Notes: generated by a model from the sequence alone, not told the origin. Numbered from the stretch's first letter, positions 32,583 to 44,128 are shown. The stretch: 64,000 nucleotides of DNA from Zygnema circumcarinatum (GCA_037447605.1 CM074815.1:2374750-2438749); one strand, 5' to 3'. A program made the numbers and translations.

Positions 32583-33560
32583 TTATTTTTAGGAAAATTC
32601 TATTCTCACACCTTTTTTGTTTACACACAGACCTTTTTTCGAAGGGCAGGTTCTATTCTAGAAAAAAAGGGGTTGAAAACGAAAAATGCTTTTTTCACAC
32701 CTTTCTGGAATCGCTACAAACCTTTTTCCGTCGGGCAGATTTTACCGCTGATTTTTTTTTTGGAGTGAAAAAAATATCGGCTTGCCCGAATCCGCTAGTA
32801 GCAGAATATCCGTCCGCCAAGAGATCGTTCGCAGGTGTGCGTCCTTCACACGTGCGGTGAGTCTCCACCGTCGACTAGCTCGCTGATCGCACCACGGCAG
32901 ATCACCGTTCGATCTTCAGTCGGGCTCGGTTCCAGCGAATGGCACGGGCCCACGTGTCCTGCCAAATCCGGCTCAAACTGGGATTGTACAAAATCTGTAC
33001 GGTCAGAGCTTCGAGGAAATGCAAAATATTGTACATTGAGTGCTTGAACCAATAAAAATCAACCACGTCAAAAAAACTACGTGGCAGATGGTGATTGGGA
33101 CTAATTGTCAGCCGCCGCAGGCTGGCCGGTCCAGCTCATAATTTAGCGAAGATCTTGGGCCGAGGGACGCGCGCTCTAGCACGGGACACGGGGGCAGGAG
33201 CCATTCAATGGAACCGAGCCCGACTGCAGATCGAACGGTGATCTGCCGTGGTGCGATCTGCGAGTTAGTCGACGGCAGAGATTCATCGCACGTGTGAAGG
33301 ACGCACACCTGCGAAACAATCTCTTGGCGGACGGATCTTCTGCTAATAGCGGATTCGGGCAAGCCGATATTGTTTTCTCTACAAAAAAAAAATCAGGGGT
33401 AAAATCTGCCCGACGAAGAAAGGTTTGTATCGATTCCAGAATGGTGTGAAAAAAGCATTTTTCGTTCTTAATCCTTTTTTTTCTAAAATATAACCTGCCC
33501 GTCGAAAAAAGGTCTGTGTGTAGACAAAAAAGGTGTGAGAATAGAATTTTCCTATTTTTA
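32583..33560. mobile_element. Foldback-type element with ~380-bp inverted arms
   Basis: The left arm 32583-32963 and right arm 33178-33560 are imperfect reverse complements along their whole length. For instance, AGGAAAATTCTATTCTCACA at the left end matches TGTGAGAATAGAATTTTCCT at the right. A unique spacer of about 214 bp separates them. No transposase is encoded, so it is non-autonomous. Long arms suggest a foldback or Mutator-like origin. A possible short T-rich target duplication (TTATTTTT-like) flanks it. It lies about 330 bp upstream of kinase paralogue 2. Confidence 0.8.
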
Positions 33561-34375
33561 TTTATTTACCGTACTACCAGCAGGTTTGAACTTTGAAATT
33601 TTTTAGATTTTGGATGTTCAAATGAATTTGCTGCGTTGTCCCCTTGCCTACCTCCTGTTGGCCGGCTTGCTTACTTGCCACCTTGGCTTGTTAGTTGGCT
33701 TTCGTCGAGCTTATCGAGAAAATGTTAATTTGAGGAGAGTAGTGGATGAATGAATGCGACCATGCAAGCACAGACTTTGTCGCTGGCCAGAACGCTGCAG
33801 ACATTGGGGAAAGTTTTTGAATGTCGCGATAATTTTGTGGAGACCTTGCTTCAACGTTTCCCGACACTGTTACTGTCAATTCAGAGTTTTCAGTAATTGG
33901 ATGGGAAAAAGACGAGTTTTGGAAGAGTCTGACCGCCTTTTCACTGGAAGGCATTCTTTATTGCAAACAGTTTGATAGTTTGAATGCTCATCGAGGGTCT
34001 ATTTTGAGTAGTTTACATCAGTTCTAGAAGCCTCTTATTCAACTTTAGGACCATTACGGAAATAATAATATTTTTTATTTCATTTCTAATTTTGGTTCTT
34101 AGTTCAGCTTTCTTTTTTGTGGTTAAAACCCAGAACTTTGGGAGTTATGATTTGGAATTTACTTCTTGTGAGGAAGTTTCCAAATTATGATGGATTCTAA
34201 AATGGTGATATTTGGAGTGATTCATGAGGGATGAAAATGAGAATGGCGAGCTTTGGATGGGGTCTGCAATGCCTTGACGCAACTGGGCCTTTTACTGAGT
34301 AGTAGTTACATGCTGCAACAAAACGGTGTAGGTTGAGTGCATGACCGAGTATTTACTTTCGCAAATGCTTTTTAA

Positions 34376-34462
34376 GAGTTGAAGCACACGGTTAGGCCGT
34401 GTGGGTATGGGGAGGTCTATAGTTCAAACCTTGCTGGAGGCGCATTTGCTACATATGTTATG
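34376..34462 (+). repeat. tRNA-derived SINE-like repeat, copy 2
   Basis: Shares GAAGCAC, GTGTGGGTAYSGGGAGGTC, a B-box-like GTTCAAACC and the GGAGGCGCATTTGCTACATA tail with the copy at 7400-7480. There is a small insertion in the A-box region. Confidence 0.5.
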
Positions 34463-37043
34463 ATTGTCAAATGAAAAAAGTGCTTTGACTGATTGGTAAA
34501 ATCCAATGTTTAATATTTATAGAGTTTGCTTCTGTTTTTAAAGCAGTGTTATTAAGCCAACAACTAGAGTTATGTACATATGAAAAGATAGCCATTGTGA
34601 GTACAAAAGCAACTCATTTCACATTTTTGTTTAACCAAAAAAGGTATTGTTTGAGGCTTTTATGGTATCCCCGTAAATCAATCTTAAACTTTCCCGTGAA
34701 TAAGCTGTTTACGATATTTAGGGGTTTTCCCGTATTTGAAGAGGCCTGGCGATCTGTACTGCGAAAAGAAAGGTGACTGATGACTGAAACTGATGGTTTT
34801 TGCCGAACCTGTTGCGAGTCAACTGTGCGAAAAGGGCAAGTCCACTTGACGGACGTACCGACCGTACAGCTCGTTCGCACAAACTCGTCCGCATCCAAAA
34901 CAGGGGCCGAAAGGCTTGTGCGGACGGACGTCCGCACATGATCCGTCATGAAGGTCCTGCCCGCCCGCCCTGTCTGACGTCCGCCACCCTCCGCCTCCTC
35001 CAGTCCCCCCCCGCCGCCTGCCGCCTGAGGGCGCGACCCGCAACACGACAAGGATCTCGGCGGCCTGCGCGCGTGCGAAGTTGTTGGAGAGTCGCGAACG
35101 CGGCAAACGCGGGGTGCGGACGCGGTCACGTCACGTCACTTCATGATCACGGTTACGCTCGGAGGCGCAGTTTTGACGGACGTTCACTCCAAAAGTTGCG
35201 AACCGTACGCCGTCGGTAGTAGGGGGGTAAGACTTAAAACATGGCCAAATCAATTTCGTATGCCTGCCGGGCGTATTTCGTATTGTACGGCGGGGAAATT
35301 CAGTAACAGCGCCGGAGTCCTAGGTTTGGAGCCCCGCGAATTCAGCAGAGCAATTTCGCAGCCGTTCGCACCTCTTTTCCGCACCGCCGCGATCCCTCCG
35401 CCGCTGCAAAATGCGCCGCGACGCGCCGCGCGCCGCCCGCCGCCCGCCGCCCTCCGTTTTGTCGTCACGCGCGTCACCACCGAGCGAGCGGCGTCCCGCC
35501 GGCGGCGGAGAGGCGCTCGCACCTGCGTGACGCGCATGGCGACAAGGCGCGGCACGATGATATTACCACATCGGCGGCGTGCGAAATTTGCAATTCAGAT
35601 GCCTCCCAGAGATCCCTGAATTGGACGTGCGAAATTGAGCCTTTCTTGTGCCAATTTCGCACGCCCGGAAAAGCCGGTTTCGTAAGCCCAAAAATCCCCG
35701 AACGGTACGTCTAAGGGAAACCTTTTTAATTGAACATTGAACAATTCCAGGAAAAAATTCAATTGTTCAAAATATTGGCAGTAGGGTAGTATGAATTTCT
35801 TTAAGCTTTCGTGTTGTACCTTTTCTTTATTGAAATTGAAATCCGTTATGTTAATGATTCTGAACCATAAAGAAAATGAACATCGTAAAACGGAACAGGT
35901 TGAGAAAAAAAGAAATTAAAGATTTTGGCTTCTCAGAAAAAAGGAACTTTCAGAATCAGTTTCTCAAAACAAACCTCATATTTGTGAACACAAACATTTT
36001 GAGAAATGAGAAATGAGATATGAATTTCTATTTTTTTTCTCAATACAAGTTTTTATAGAGAACCAATTGAACATTGAACAATTAATTATCATTTGTGCTC
36101 AATTTCAAAAAAAAAAATACGGAAAAAATGGGGCCCGGGTTAAGCGGATCCCTCAAATCGCACGGAACCAACGTGGCATAAATTGGAATCCACACGTGCG
36201 ACTGAACGTGTTGACTCTTTGAACATTTTCATTAAAACTTTTCGTTTTCTTAAATTGAAAAAGTTTCGACCTCGAGTGGTCAATGTTCAACCCTATTCAA
36301 AAAGATTGAGAATTGAGACATTATGTAAACTCGTTTCTCAAATTTTCAACCTGTTCGGTTTTACGGTACGGATTTTGATTTCGCGCACTACGGTTCGTTT
36401 GAAGGTACAGTACTTTTTCGAATGCAGTACGGTACTGTACTTTGTTTGAACGTCCATTTCTGCGGAAACACATGCGGTGCCAGTCTCGAGCGCGGGCCCA
36501 CCCCCCCCTCCATAAAGGCGCGGCCCCGCGCGATCCCTCGTCGCGGCGCGGCAGCGTCTCCCAACGGCCGCGGGACCGCCCTCGGGTGACGTCAGCCCTG
36601 GCACGTCGACCGCGGCCGTCAAGGAGGGAAGCTTCGCCTCCCGCACATTCTCTGACGTAGCAGGTCACCATTGGAGGATGTTCGACGACAGTGGCCAATA
36701 GGCAGGACGAGGATGGCATTGATCTCGCGATGGCGATGCCATAAACACAGGCGGCGTACTCCTGTGTGTAATAATAATTGGAGACACGCGCAGCGAGCGT
36801 CGGTTGAAATGCGCGGACGACATTTTCAAAGGGCGTGACGCGACGCGATGACCGCAGAATCGCACGGCCGCGATCGAATCGGTTGAAAAAACGGGCGACG
36901 GCCGCGCGCACTCGAGCGAGGGCGGCGAACGCCGCGCGACACGTGGCCACGGCTCGCAAAGCGTGGAGCGATCCGTGGGCTCCGTCCACTCTCTCGGGAA
37001 GGGACGCGGCCTCGCTCGCTGGCCGGGCCCGCAGAGGGCGCTG

Positions 37044-37132
37044 GAACCGCGCTAGAGCCGCGCTGGAGCCGCGCTGGAGCCGCGCTGGAGCCGCGCTGGA
37101 GCCGCGCTGGAGCCGCGCTGGAGCCGCGCTCT
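37044..37132 (+). repeat. 11-bp GC-rich minisatellite
   Basis: About seven tandem units of GCTGGAGCCGC. Either strand is open through it (Ala/Gly/Ser/Arg repeats), which inflates an open frame on each strand. Confidence 0.85.
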
Positions 37133-37370
37133 TGCGAGGAGCGGCCGTTCCTGCGCGCCCCTCTGCCCTCAAGTCCGGCTCCAAGCTGAAGCGGACATGT
37201 GAAAGGCTCCTCATTTTTGGGGTGAAACTAGTTTCGGATTGGATTTCCAACTTAGCACACAAATCGGAACCGAGGAACAAACCTGAGAAGGGATTGTAAC
37301 GTAAGTGCTCGTTGACTTCGTGGGCTTTCACAACTTCGGGTGGGTTGCCAAGAGGGGGTGTCAATCTTGC

Positions 37371-37464
37371 TCATACATATTTACCGCATGATTCCTTCCT
37401 CTTCGCAAGTTCCCAAACCATCTCCAATTGCACATCAGCCTGTTTGAGTTCCACCAGCGCAACA
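37371..37464 (-). CDS. Possible first coding exon of an unidentified minus-strand gene
   Basis: ATG at 37464 follows a GC-rich island (37480-37620). It opens MAVALVELKQADVQLEMVW, a likely helix rich in Leu, Glu and Lys, and reaches a GTAAAT donor near 37382. A following exon could not be found, so this may be chance. No family recognised. Confidence 0.25.
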
Positions 37465-37624
37465 GCCATGTTCTTCGTTTGCTCAGTCGCACGCCCCGTC
37501 CCCGCGCCGCCACTTCCGCGCACCCCTCTGCCGCCGCGGCGCACCCGCCCTCCCCCGCCACGCTGGCAGGGCCTGGAGGCGCGCCCGCCAGGGGCGCTGC
37601 TGCTCCCCCACGTCGTGCAAATCC

Positions 37625-38914
37625 GGTGGTCTACATTGATAGCAGGGAAACGAAAAGCCATGCCATGGATCGATGAATGTGCATGCAAATCTAATGGGCG
37701 GACAGTGTTCCATCCATCAGTTATAACTCCACCCTGGCTGAAGAAATCTCATACCATTACAGTTCGTGCAGAAAAAACAGGTTGCTTATGGCATGCTTTT
37801 GTGCATATTAAGCAAGGTCTCTAACCACCGGCAGACACTCGTGCCAATGTCGAGCCAATCTCTACAATACACATTGCTGCAGTCGTCTGAAGAACAATGT
37901 CCGAGAAGGTCGAAAAGGAGGAATGCAGAGGACCGGCAGGGAGTAGACGAATCTGCACAGAAAATGGAAGCCATACTGACATGTTGTGAACAAGGCAACC
38001 GTTGGAAGCGCGGTAAATCGCTGCGTCAGTGGACTCATGCTCAAAATGAGCCCGGCAGTATCAGATTTTCCTTACCCATTGAACTGTTCAGTTGTTATCC
38101 TCTCTCTCGTTGTGTTGGAAACACCTCCTCGGCTTCTCGCCCTTCTCCATTCTCGCCCAATCTTCATCCCAGCACATCTTATTTTCACTCTTTTATTCTT
38201 TGTTTTTGTCCACGAAGCGTATGAAAAGGCCGTGGAAAATTACGTTCAGAACGAGAAACAAAGAGCTGCTGAAGGCTTACCTTGCCTATGTGAAAGGAAT
38301 TTTTTTAATAACATGCTAAAGACGCACAAAGTGACGAAGTGAACTTTCTTTCATGATTGAGTGGAAGAGATGCAGAAAGCAGTACGTTAGAACATACTAT
38401 AGCGATGATATGCGTCGGTGCAATCGTGAGGCGTTGGAGCTACTCTAAAAAATCAACGTCAATAACCGCGCTGCTACTGGCTATGCAGTTTTTGCGCTTT
38501 TAGGCTTTTTAGGGTTTAATCCTTTGATGTTCATCTCTCCCTCTCGTCTCTTCCTTCCCCTCCTCTCCATCTCACTTTCTCTTCCATCAGCCTGCGCCTT
38601 CCTCTCATTCCATCCTCTTCCCTGCAATCCCCTCCCTCCCTCCCTCCCTCCCTCGGGTCCCTTCAGCCTTCCCCCCGCGGCAGTGCAGTCAGTGGCGCTC
38701 CATGCGGCCAACGCCGTTCCGCACCGCTCCCGCCCCGGCCCAGTGCGATCCTGCCACGTCGCCGCCCCCCATTGGGCAAGCCGCGCGCGCCGCCGCGCGG
38801 ACCAATCGCGGCGTGTCGGTGGCGTGACTTTTACGCTGCCTCCTTGCCTTCCCGCTCGCCTCCCCCTGCCCTCCTCCCTCCCCCTCCCCCTTTCCGATCG
38901 TTTGCTCGCTTGAG
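37625..38914. other. Upstream region of the single-exon kinase
   Basis: Contains no convincing gene. A Lys/Glu-rich frame near 38212-38342 (AYEKAVENYVQNEKQRAAEG) looks helix-forming but has no clear splice context. 38500-38517 has a telo-box-like TTTTTAGGGTTTAA. 38530-38910 is a CT-rich 5' region with a CCCT microsatellite (38632-38654). Confidence 0.35.
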
Positions 38915-40123
38915 ATGAAGCTGAGCTGCGAGGCTGTACTCCCGAGCGCGCACGCGCCAAGCCTGCCAAGCAAGGAGAACTCGCATGTAGCGCTCTTTCC
39001 CAGGGCGCCATCCAATCTGCTGCAGCTATATAAGCTCGACGAGTCCCAGGAGCTCGGCCATGGCTGCTGGGGAATAGTCAGAGTATGCACATTGCGTAAA
39101 ACGGGTCAAAAATGGGCATGCAAAACCGTCATGAAGAGCAGCCTGCCGACTGCAGAGGATGTAGCAGCCTTGCTTTCGGAGGTAGCAGCAATGCAGGACC
39201 TTGAGAACCAGCTGCACGTGGTGCAGCTGAAGGAGGTGTTTGAGGATGAGAGGTCCGTGCATTTAATCATGGAGCTCTGCGATGGGGGCGACCTTTTTGA
39301 TAAGATTGTAAGCAAGGGAATGCTCCTGGAGGACGAGGCCAAGGTACTGTTTCGACAGATCGTTAGAGGAGTTGCGGCATGCCACGGGAGAGGATGGATG
39401 CATTGTGATCTCAAGCCTGAGAATGTTCTCCTTTCAAAATCTGGGCTTGCAGGTGAAGGGGTGCTCCCGCAAGACCTCACGTGCGAGCAGGAAGGCCTTT
39501 TTCTTGACAGCGAAAAACATTGTGAGGAGGCAGTGACAGTGAAACTCGCAGACTTTGGGCTAGCTGTGGATACGAGGAAAGGAAAGAACCATGGGCGAAT
39601 TGCAGGCTCGCCATTCTACATGGCGCCCGAACTCGTGAAGGGCCAACCTTATGGCATGCATGCAGATGTGTGGTCTCTTGGTGTGGTGCTCCATACAATG
39701 CTCGCCGGTGCCTTTCCCTTCAACGGCAATACGACTGAGGACGTTTTCTCTTCTATCAAGAAAGGGCGTTTGACGATGGCTGGATGTTCCTGGCAGACTA
39801 TTTCTCCTGAAGCGAAGCATTTAATCAGACAAATGTTACAGATGGACCCCACGAAGCGGCCACGAATATCTGAGCTTTTAGACCATCCTTGGATTTCTGA
39901 GGCGAGTATGAATGAGCCTGCCCGGACATCCCCGTTAAAGAAGGACCTGCATGTGAAGAGAGGAGACGGGGAAGAAAGCCGAAGGTTTTGGAAGGGAGGC
40001 TCGAAGCTTCTATGGGAGGTTTCCACGTGGCTTCCAGCGCTCGAAACAATGGAAGTGCCCTCCGGCCTCTCTGCGGCTCTGGTGGGGATGGCTCAGAGTG
40101 CAGCTTCGTGCTTTAGGAGATAG
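38915..40123 (+). CDS. Single-exon Ser/Thr protein kinase with an altered HRD motif (HCD)
   Basis: An intronless 402-residue kinase. Residues 40-320 hold the domain: Gly loop LGHGCWGIV (48-56), catalytic Lys in ACKT (Lys70), [13 protein letters not shown] (163-165 is HCD where most kinases have HRD), LADFGLAV (DFG 213-215), GSPFYMAPEL, ADVWSLGVVL and HPWI. The Arg before the catalytic Asp is Cys, so it is a non-RD kinase, while the Asp itself is kept. About 35 extra residues (173-208) separate the catalytic loop from DFG. No EF-hands. The closest known groups by motif are PEPC kinase/PEPKR and CDPK-like kinases (from memory). The C-terminal 75 residues are basic and then Ser/Ala-rich, with no recognised domain. 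The ATG at 38915 follows a CT-rich leader and is the first one in frame. Confidence 0.9.
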   Translation: MKLSCEAVLPSAHAPSLPSKENSHVALFPRAPSNLLQLYKLDESQELGHGCWGIVRVCTLRKTGQKWACKTVMKSSLPTAEDVAALLSEVAAMQDLENQLHVVQLKEVFEDERSVHLIMELCDGGDLFDKIVSKGMLLEDEAKVLFRQIVRGVAACHGRGWMHCDLKPENVLLSKSGLAGEGVLPQDLTCEQEGLFLDSEKHCEEAVTVKLADFGLAVDTRKGKNHGRIAGSPFYMAPELVKGQPYGMHADVWSLGVVLHTMLAGAFPFNGNTTEDVFSSIKKGRLTMAGCSWQTISPEAKHLIRQMLQMDPTKRPRISELLDHPWISEASMNEPARTSPLKKDLHVKRGDGEESRRFWKGGSKLLWEVSTWLPALETMEVPSGLSAALVGMAQSAASCFRR

Positions 40124-41441
40124 TCGAGGTGAGGTGTCGAAGCGATAAGCAGTTGCAAGTGCTCTTGCGATGAGTTTGCAGCCGTTTCTGTCTCGTGAAG
40201 GAGACGAGGCCACAGCTTGTGGTGTTGGTGCTGCAGTTGGTGTACAATGTATATGCTAGTCGTGTCTACGAACGCACACTTTGGCCATTACTCGTGGTTA
40301 ATTGTGTGAGAAAGAACAACGAACTGGCAAGGGGTATTTTTTCAGAAAGTAGAGTCAGTTAAATAGGCTAGTTAAGTAAAGTTCACCTTCCAAAAACCTG
40401 TGGAATCAGAGGCAAAGCAAACCTTTGTCAGTAAATTATGGCACTTGAAGATGGCAAAAGCATTGCCAATATGTAATCAAAACGAACGAAGACCTGATTC
40501 CTTTGTGAGAGTGATCCTTCGATGAGCTCCTTCCTCACTGAATAATTGCCAACCTTTACGTTACGATTTGCTCTTGACCATCCATATGTGCCATAATTCC
40601 CTATGCACTAAAAGTGCTCTTTGGCTAGCAATCGAGGACCTCGGGTAATTTCGGTATGATCTTGCGTTGACCACCGCAGTCGCCTCTTCCGCCAATGTCA
40701 GCTGCCTGCTCTCAGACTGCTCTCTTTCGGTTGGTGACGATGGAAGTAGATTTACTCTCTCAAAAGAAAGGCAGGACAGGCTGAGTCAGACAGCCTCGTG
40801 AGTTCCGAGACACTTGAGAGGAGTTCGTGGGATGTATGTGAGTTGAAGTTTTTGCAACACTAAAGGAAAAGCTACCGCAACTGAAGTTGTCGATCGCGAG
40901 TTGAGATGCGCAAACCAATCCAGCAGCCGCCATGCCGGAAGCTGATTCTGAACGTGTCTGGGTAGGGGTGTGCCCTTGCATGGCTGGCCTTGAACTGAGC
41001 TCCATGGGACGTGAAGCTAACTCGTGTGGTGGCTGTATCTGCAGCCTGAAAAAATGGCTGAAATTATCTTCAAAAGGAGATGCAGGCGATGGGGGTTCAA
41101 AAACCGCAGTGGCCGTTTGTGCTCATGCGGTCTCGTGTAGGTTCGGTCAAAGTCGTGCATCCACTGCAAGTATGGTGCTAATGTTTCGCGCCCTTGCAGC
41201 CGTCAAACACACGTGTGCACACAGACAGATAGTGGGAGCGAGGACTTTTCCATTGGTGTTCTAAAATCTTGACGAGTAACCAATTATAACTCAATTCGAT
41301 CAAGGCATTACGTGACAATTATTCCCGGAGGTCAGACTCCTAAGATTTCTCAACTTTTATGTACAAGCTGGTCCGGAAGGGAGGATACTCCTGACACCTT
41401 CTAAAGATGTATTTTTTACCTTTTTGTTCCTAACATCTCAA
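40124..41441. other. Intergenic, no gene recognised
   Basis: Between the single-exon kinase and the end of a minus-strand gene. A 110-codon plus frame at 40932-41264 is Cys/Ser/Ala-rich, has no motif, and cannot be supported. Confidence 0.4.
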
Positions 41442-42588
41442 TCAGATGTCCAATTCGAACTTGTATGAATATTCTAGGAACCCATTTTCAGCTTTAAAAC
41501 TTTTGAATTCTACATCCTCAGGAAGGTCCAACACTTTGCGCCACTTCGTGTGCCCTGCAACGCCGATTTCCGGTCTCTCCCCCCCCCTGCCCGCCACCGG
41601 CCAATCAGCTTCCAGCGCCACCAGCCGCTCTCGGCCGTCGATCGTCTCGATCGCACATGTGATCGCCATTTTCGCGAGCTTGCGGTGTGGCGCTAGTTTT
41701 ACCTCTTCAAACAAAACCAGTCCGAACCTAAACCTCACCACGAAGTCGGGCAGTGCCATCGGGAAGACGACGTCGTTATTGGGACCATCTCTCGGACATG
41801 TCTCCACAGGATGGCCATGGATGTGATTCCAACACTCGCCGGCGACCTCGGAAAAGAGCTCGTTGCTCTTTATACTGCAAGGAGGGGCCACCGTGCAAGA
41901 AAAGAAAGGATAAAAAGATTGCCAGGAAAGCTCCATACTATACATATGCAACAGGAATGTTCCATGCATGATCTCGAGGAAGCACGAGAGCTCCATGCAT
42001 TATGCAGTATTCATGCATTATTGGGAATATCCCAAACGTGAAGCATTGTCATTAAACTTAAGCCAGTTGCTCTGCGTCCTATTCCCTTTGACGACCCATG
42101 CGAGTAATGAAGCTGTTCATCACCGCTGTTTAGTTCAAGCACTCAAGTCACAGGTAGGACTGTTTCACAACTTATCGACACATAAAAAACTGGAAATAAT
42201 AACTGCAGAAGATTAATTTTAAAAACAGAGTCAATTTTTTTTATTCTGCTCAGAAGATTTCTCATCAAAATTTGGAAAATTGCACTGTGGCGGTGAGTGT
42301 CGGCGAGAAGAAGAGGAAGCAGAAGATGGGGAGGGAATTGGGCTACTTTGGAACGACTGTAGGTCGCCAGAGTACTTTCATGGCACAGAACAACGCCAGA
42401 CATGCGTGCTAAGCGACGAGAAGAGAGAGAGAGGGAGAGAGAGAGAGAAGAAGAGAAGGGAAGGGAAAAAAAGCTCACCTCATGCTGGCATCAAGCTCGC
42501 TCACCCGAACCAAGATCAGGAGGGGCACCGACTTTTCCAGCAGCTTCCCCCTGAACATCGGCAGCTCCCCCAGCATCTCCATGCATGA
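41442..42588 (-). CDS. Unrecognised protein, two 3' exons (HSP20-like end?)
   Basis: Exons 42588-42479 and 41874-41442 join at a phase-2 GT-AG junction in one frame of about 180 residues, ending at TGA. The first begins in frame with no clear start (Met at its third codon), so earlier exons may lie to the right, in or before the assembly gap. The first exon gives LGELPMFRGKLLEKSVPLLI. The second contains VETCPRDGPNNDVVFPMALP, LAKMAITCAIETIDGRERLV and ends VLDLPEDVEFKSFKAENGFL. That ending resembles the small heat-shock (alpha-crystallin) motif in which LPEDV precedes a KAxxxNGxL strand, but the rest does not look like a typical HSP20. I do not assign a function. Confidence 0.45.
42420..42470 (+). 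repeat. GA-rich microsatellite
   Basis: Interrupted (GA)n and (GGGA)n tract inside the intron of the minus-strand gene, directly after a donor site. It is one of several purine-strand-biased tracts in the window. Confidence 0.7.
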
Positions 42589-42900
42589 CTGAGAAGACCT
42601 TTACTACGTGCAGCGTAGGGAAAATTTTCACATGTCTATTTTTGACATGACAGTTCATCTTATTCACCTTAAATTAATCGATTTGGCACACCTTTCGCAG
42701 TTCAGGGTTAATCCACATTTGTACTACAGAAACCTGCCTGGAATGCGAGCATGCATTCCTGTTCCTTGGATGCTTTTCGGGGTTGGCTATTGCCCCCCCC
42801 GGGGGCGGCCACTGACCCTTTCTGCGCGCGGCCGAGATCAAAGCGGATGCGCGCGCCCCCCGAAACCGTGTGCGCTTCGGCCTCCGTCGTGGTGGCGCCC

Positions 42901-42990
42901 TGAGAGAGAGAGAGAGGGAGGGAGAGAGAGGGAGAGAGGGAGAGAGGGAGAGAGAGGGGGAGAGGGAGAGGGAGAGGGAGAGGGAGAGGG
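42901..42990 (+). repeat. GA-rich repeat truncated by assembly gap
   Basis: (GA)n grading into (GGGAGA)n that runs directly into the Ns. The gap is probably caused by this low-complexity DNA. Confidence 0.85.
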
Positions 42991-43942
42991 NNNNNNNNNN
43001 NNNNNNNNNNNNNNNNNNNNNNNNNNNNNNNNNNNNNNNNNNNNNNNNNNNNNNNNNNNNNNNNNNNNNNNNNNNNNNNNNNNNNNNNNNNNNNNNNNNN
43101 NNNNNNNNNNNNNNNNNNNNNNNNNNNNNNNNNNNNNNNNNNNNNNNNNNNNNNNNNNNNNNNNNNNNNNNNNNNNNNNNNNNNNNNNNNNNNNNNNNNN
43201 NNNNNNNNNNNNNNNNNNNNNNNNNNNNNNNNNNNNNNNNNNNNNNNNNNNNNNNNNNNNNNNNNNNNNNNNNNNNNNNNNNNNNNNNNNNNNNNNNNNN
43301 NNNNNNNNNNNNNNNNNNNNNNNNNNNNNNNNNNNNNNNNNNNNNNNNNNNNNNNNNNNNNNNNNNNNNNNNNNNNNNNNNNNNNNNNNNNNNNNNNNNN
43401 NNNNNNNNNNNNNNNNNNNNNNNNNNNNNNNNNNNNNNNNNNNNNNNNNNNNNNNNNNNNNNNNNNNNNNNNNNNNNNNNNNNNNNNNNNNNNNNNNNNN
43501 NNNNNNNNNNNNNNNNNNNNNNNNNNNNNNNNNNNNNNNNNNNNNNNNNNNNNNNNNNNNNNNNNNNNNNNNNNNNNNNNNNNNNNNNNNNNNNNNNNNN
43601 NNNNNNNNNNNNNNNNNNNNNNNNNNNNNNNNNNNNNNNNNNNNNNNNNNNNNNNNNNNNNNNNNNNNNNNNNNNNNNNNNNNNNNNNNNNNNNNNNNNN
43701 NNNNNNNNNNNNNNNNNNNNNNNNNNNNNNNNNNNNNNNNNNNNNNNNNNNNNNNNNNNNNNNNNNNNNNNNNNNNNNNNNNNNNNNNNNNNNNNNNNNN
43801 NNNNNNNNNNNNNNNNNNNNNNNNNNNNNNNNNNNNNNNNNNNNNNNNNNNNNNNNNNNNNNNNNNNNNNNNNNNNNNNNNNNNNNNNNNNNNNNNNNNN
43901 NNNNNNNNNNNNNNNNNNNNNNNNNNNNNNNNNNNNNNNNNN
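42991..43942. other. Assembly gap (952 N)
   Basis: Unsequenced. Flanked on the left by a GA-rich repeat and on the right by a run of 38 G (43943-43980). The true content and size are unknown, and any gene model crossing it is meaningless. Confidence 0.99.

Positions 43943-43980
<38 letters not shown>
43943..43980 (+). repeat. Poly-G run next to the gap
   Basis: 38 consecutive G. Such runs form G-quadruplexes and break sequencing, but at a gap edge it may also be a sequencing artefact. Confidence 0.7.
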
Positions 43981-43981
<1 letters not shown>

Positions 43982-44128
43982 GTGAGGGGATGGAATGTAC
44001 ATGAAAGCAGGAAGTACATGGAACATTGGAAGGAAACAAAGGGGTCCATAGTTCTGTGACGTTTCACAGAACTCAGCTCTAACATCGATTATGAAATAGC
44101 AAAGTCAGCTTTGAGGGAATTCCTGCGT

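Larger units (their letters stand above)
33561..37370. other. Intergenic region, AT-rich then GC-rich
   Basis: 3.8 kb without a convincing gene. 33600-34780 is AT-rich and includes a SINE copy. 34840-35700 is GC-rich with scattered GTACGG motifs. 35700-36300 is AT-rich. 36430-37180 is GC-rich and carries a minisatellite. Long open frames here (up to 347 codons) are low-complexity and lack domains. Confidence 0.45.

Noticed and set aside
31791-32768. A 325-codon plus-strand frame
   Set aside because: Antisense to exon 1 of kinase paralogue 2 and then running into the foldback arm. GC-rich low complexity.
36321-37364. A 347-codon minus-strand frame
   Set aside because: Held open by a GC-rich region and the 11-bp minisatellite. 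No domain and no plausible splice context.
42608-44085. Open frames of 371-483 codons crossing the gap
   Set aside because: They exist only because Ns are not read as stops. The real parts are GA-repeat and poly-G translations.
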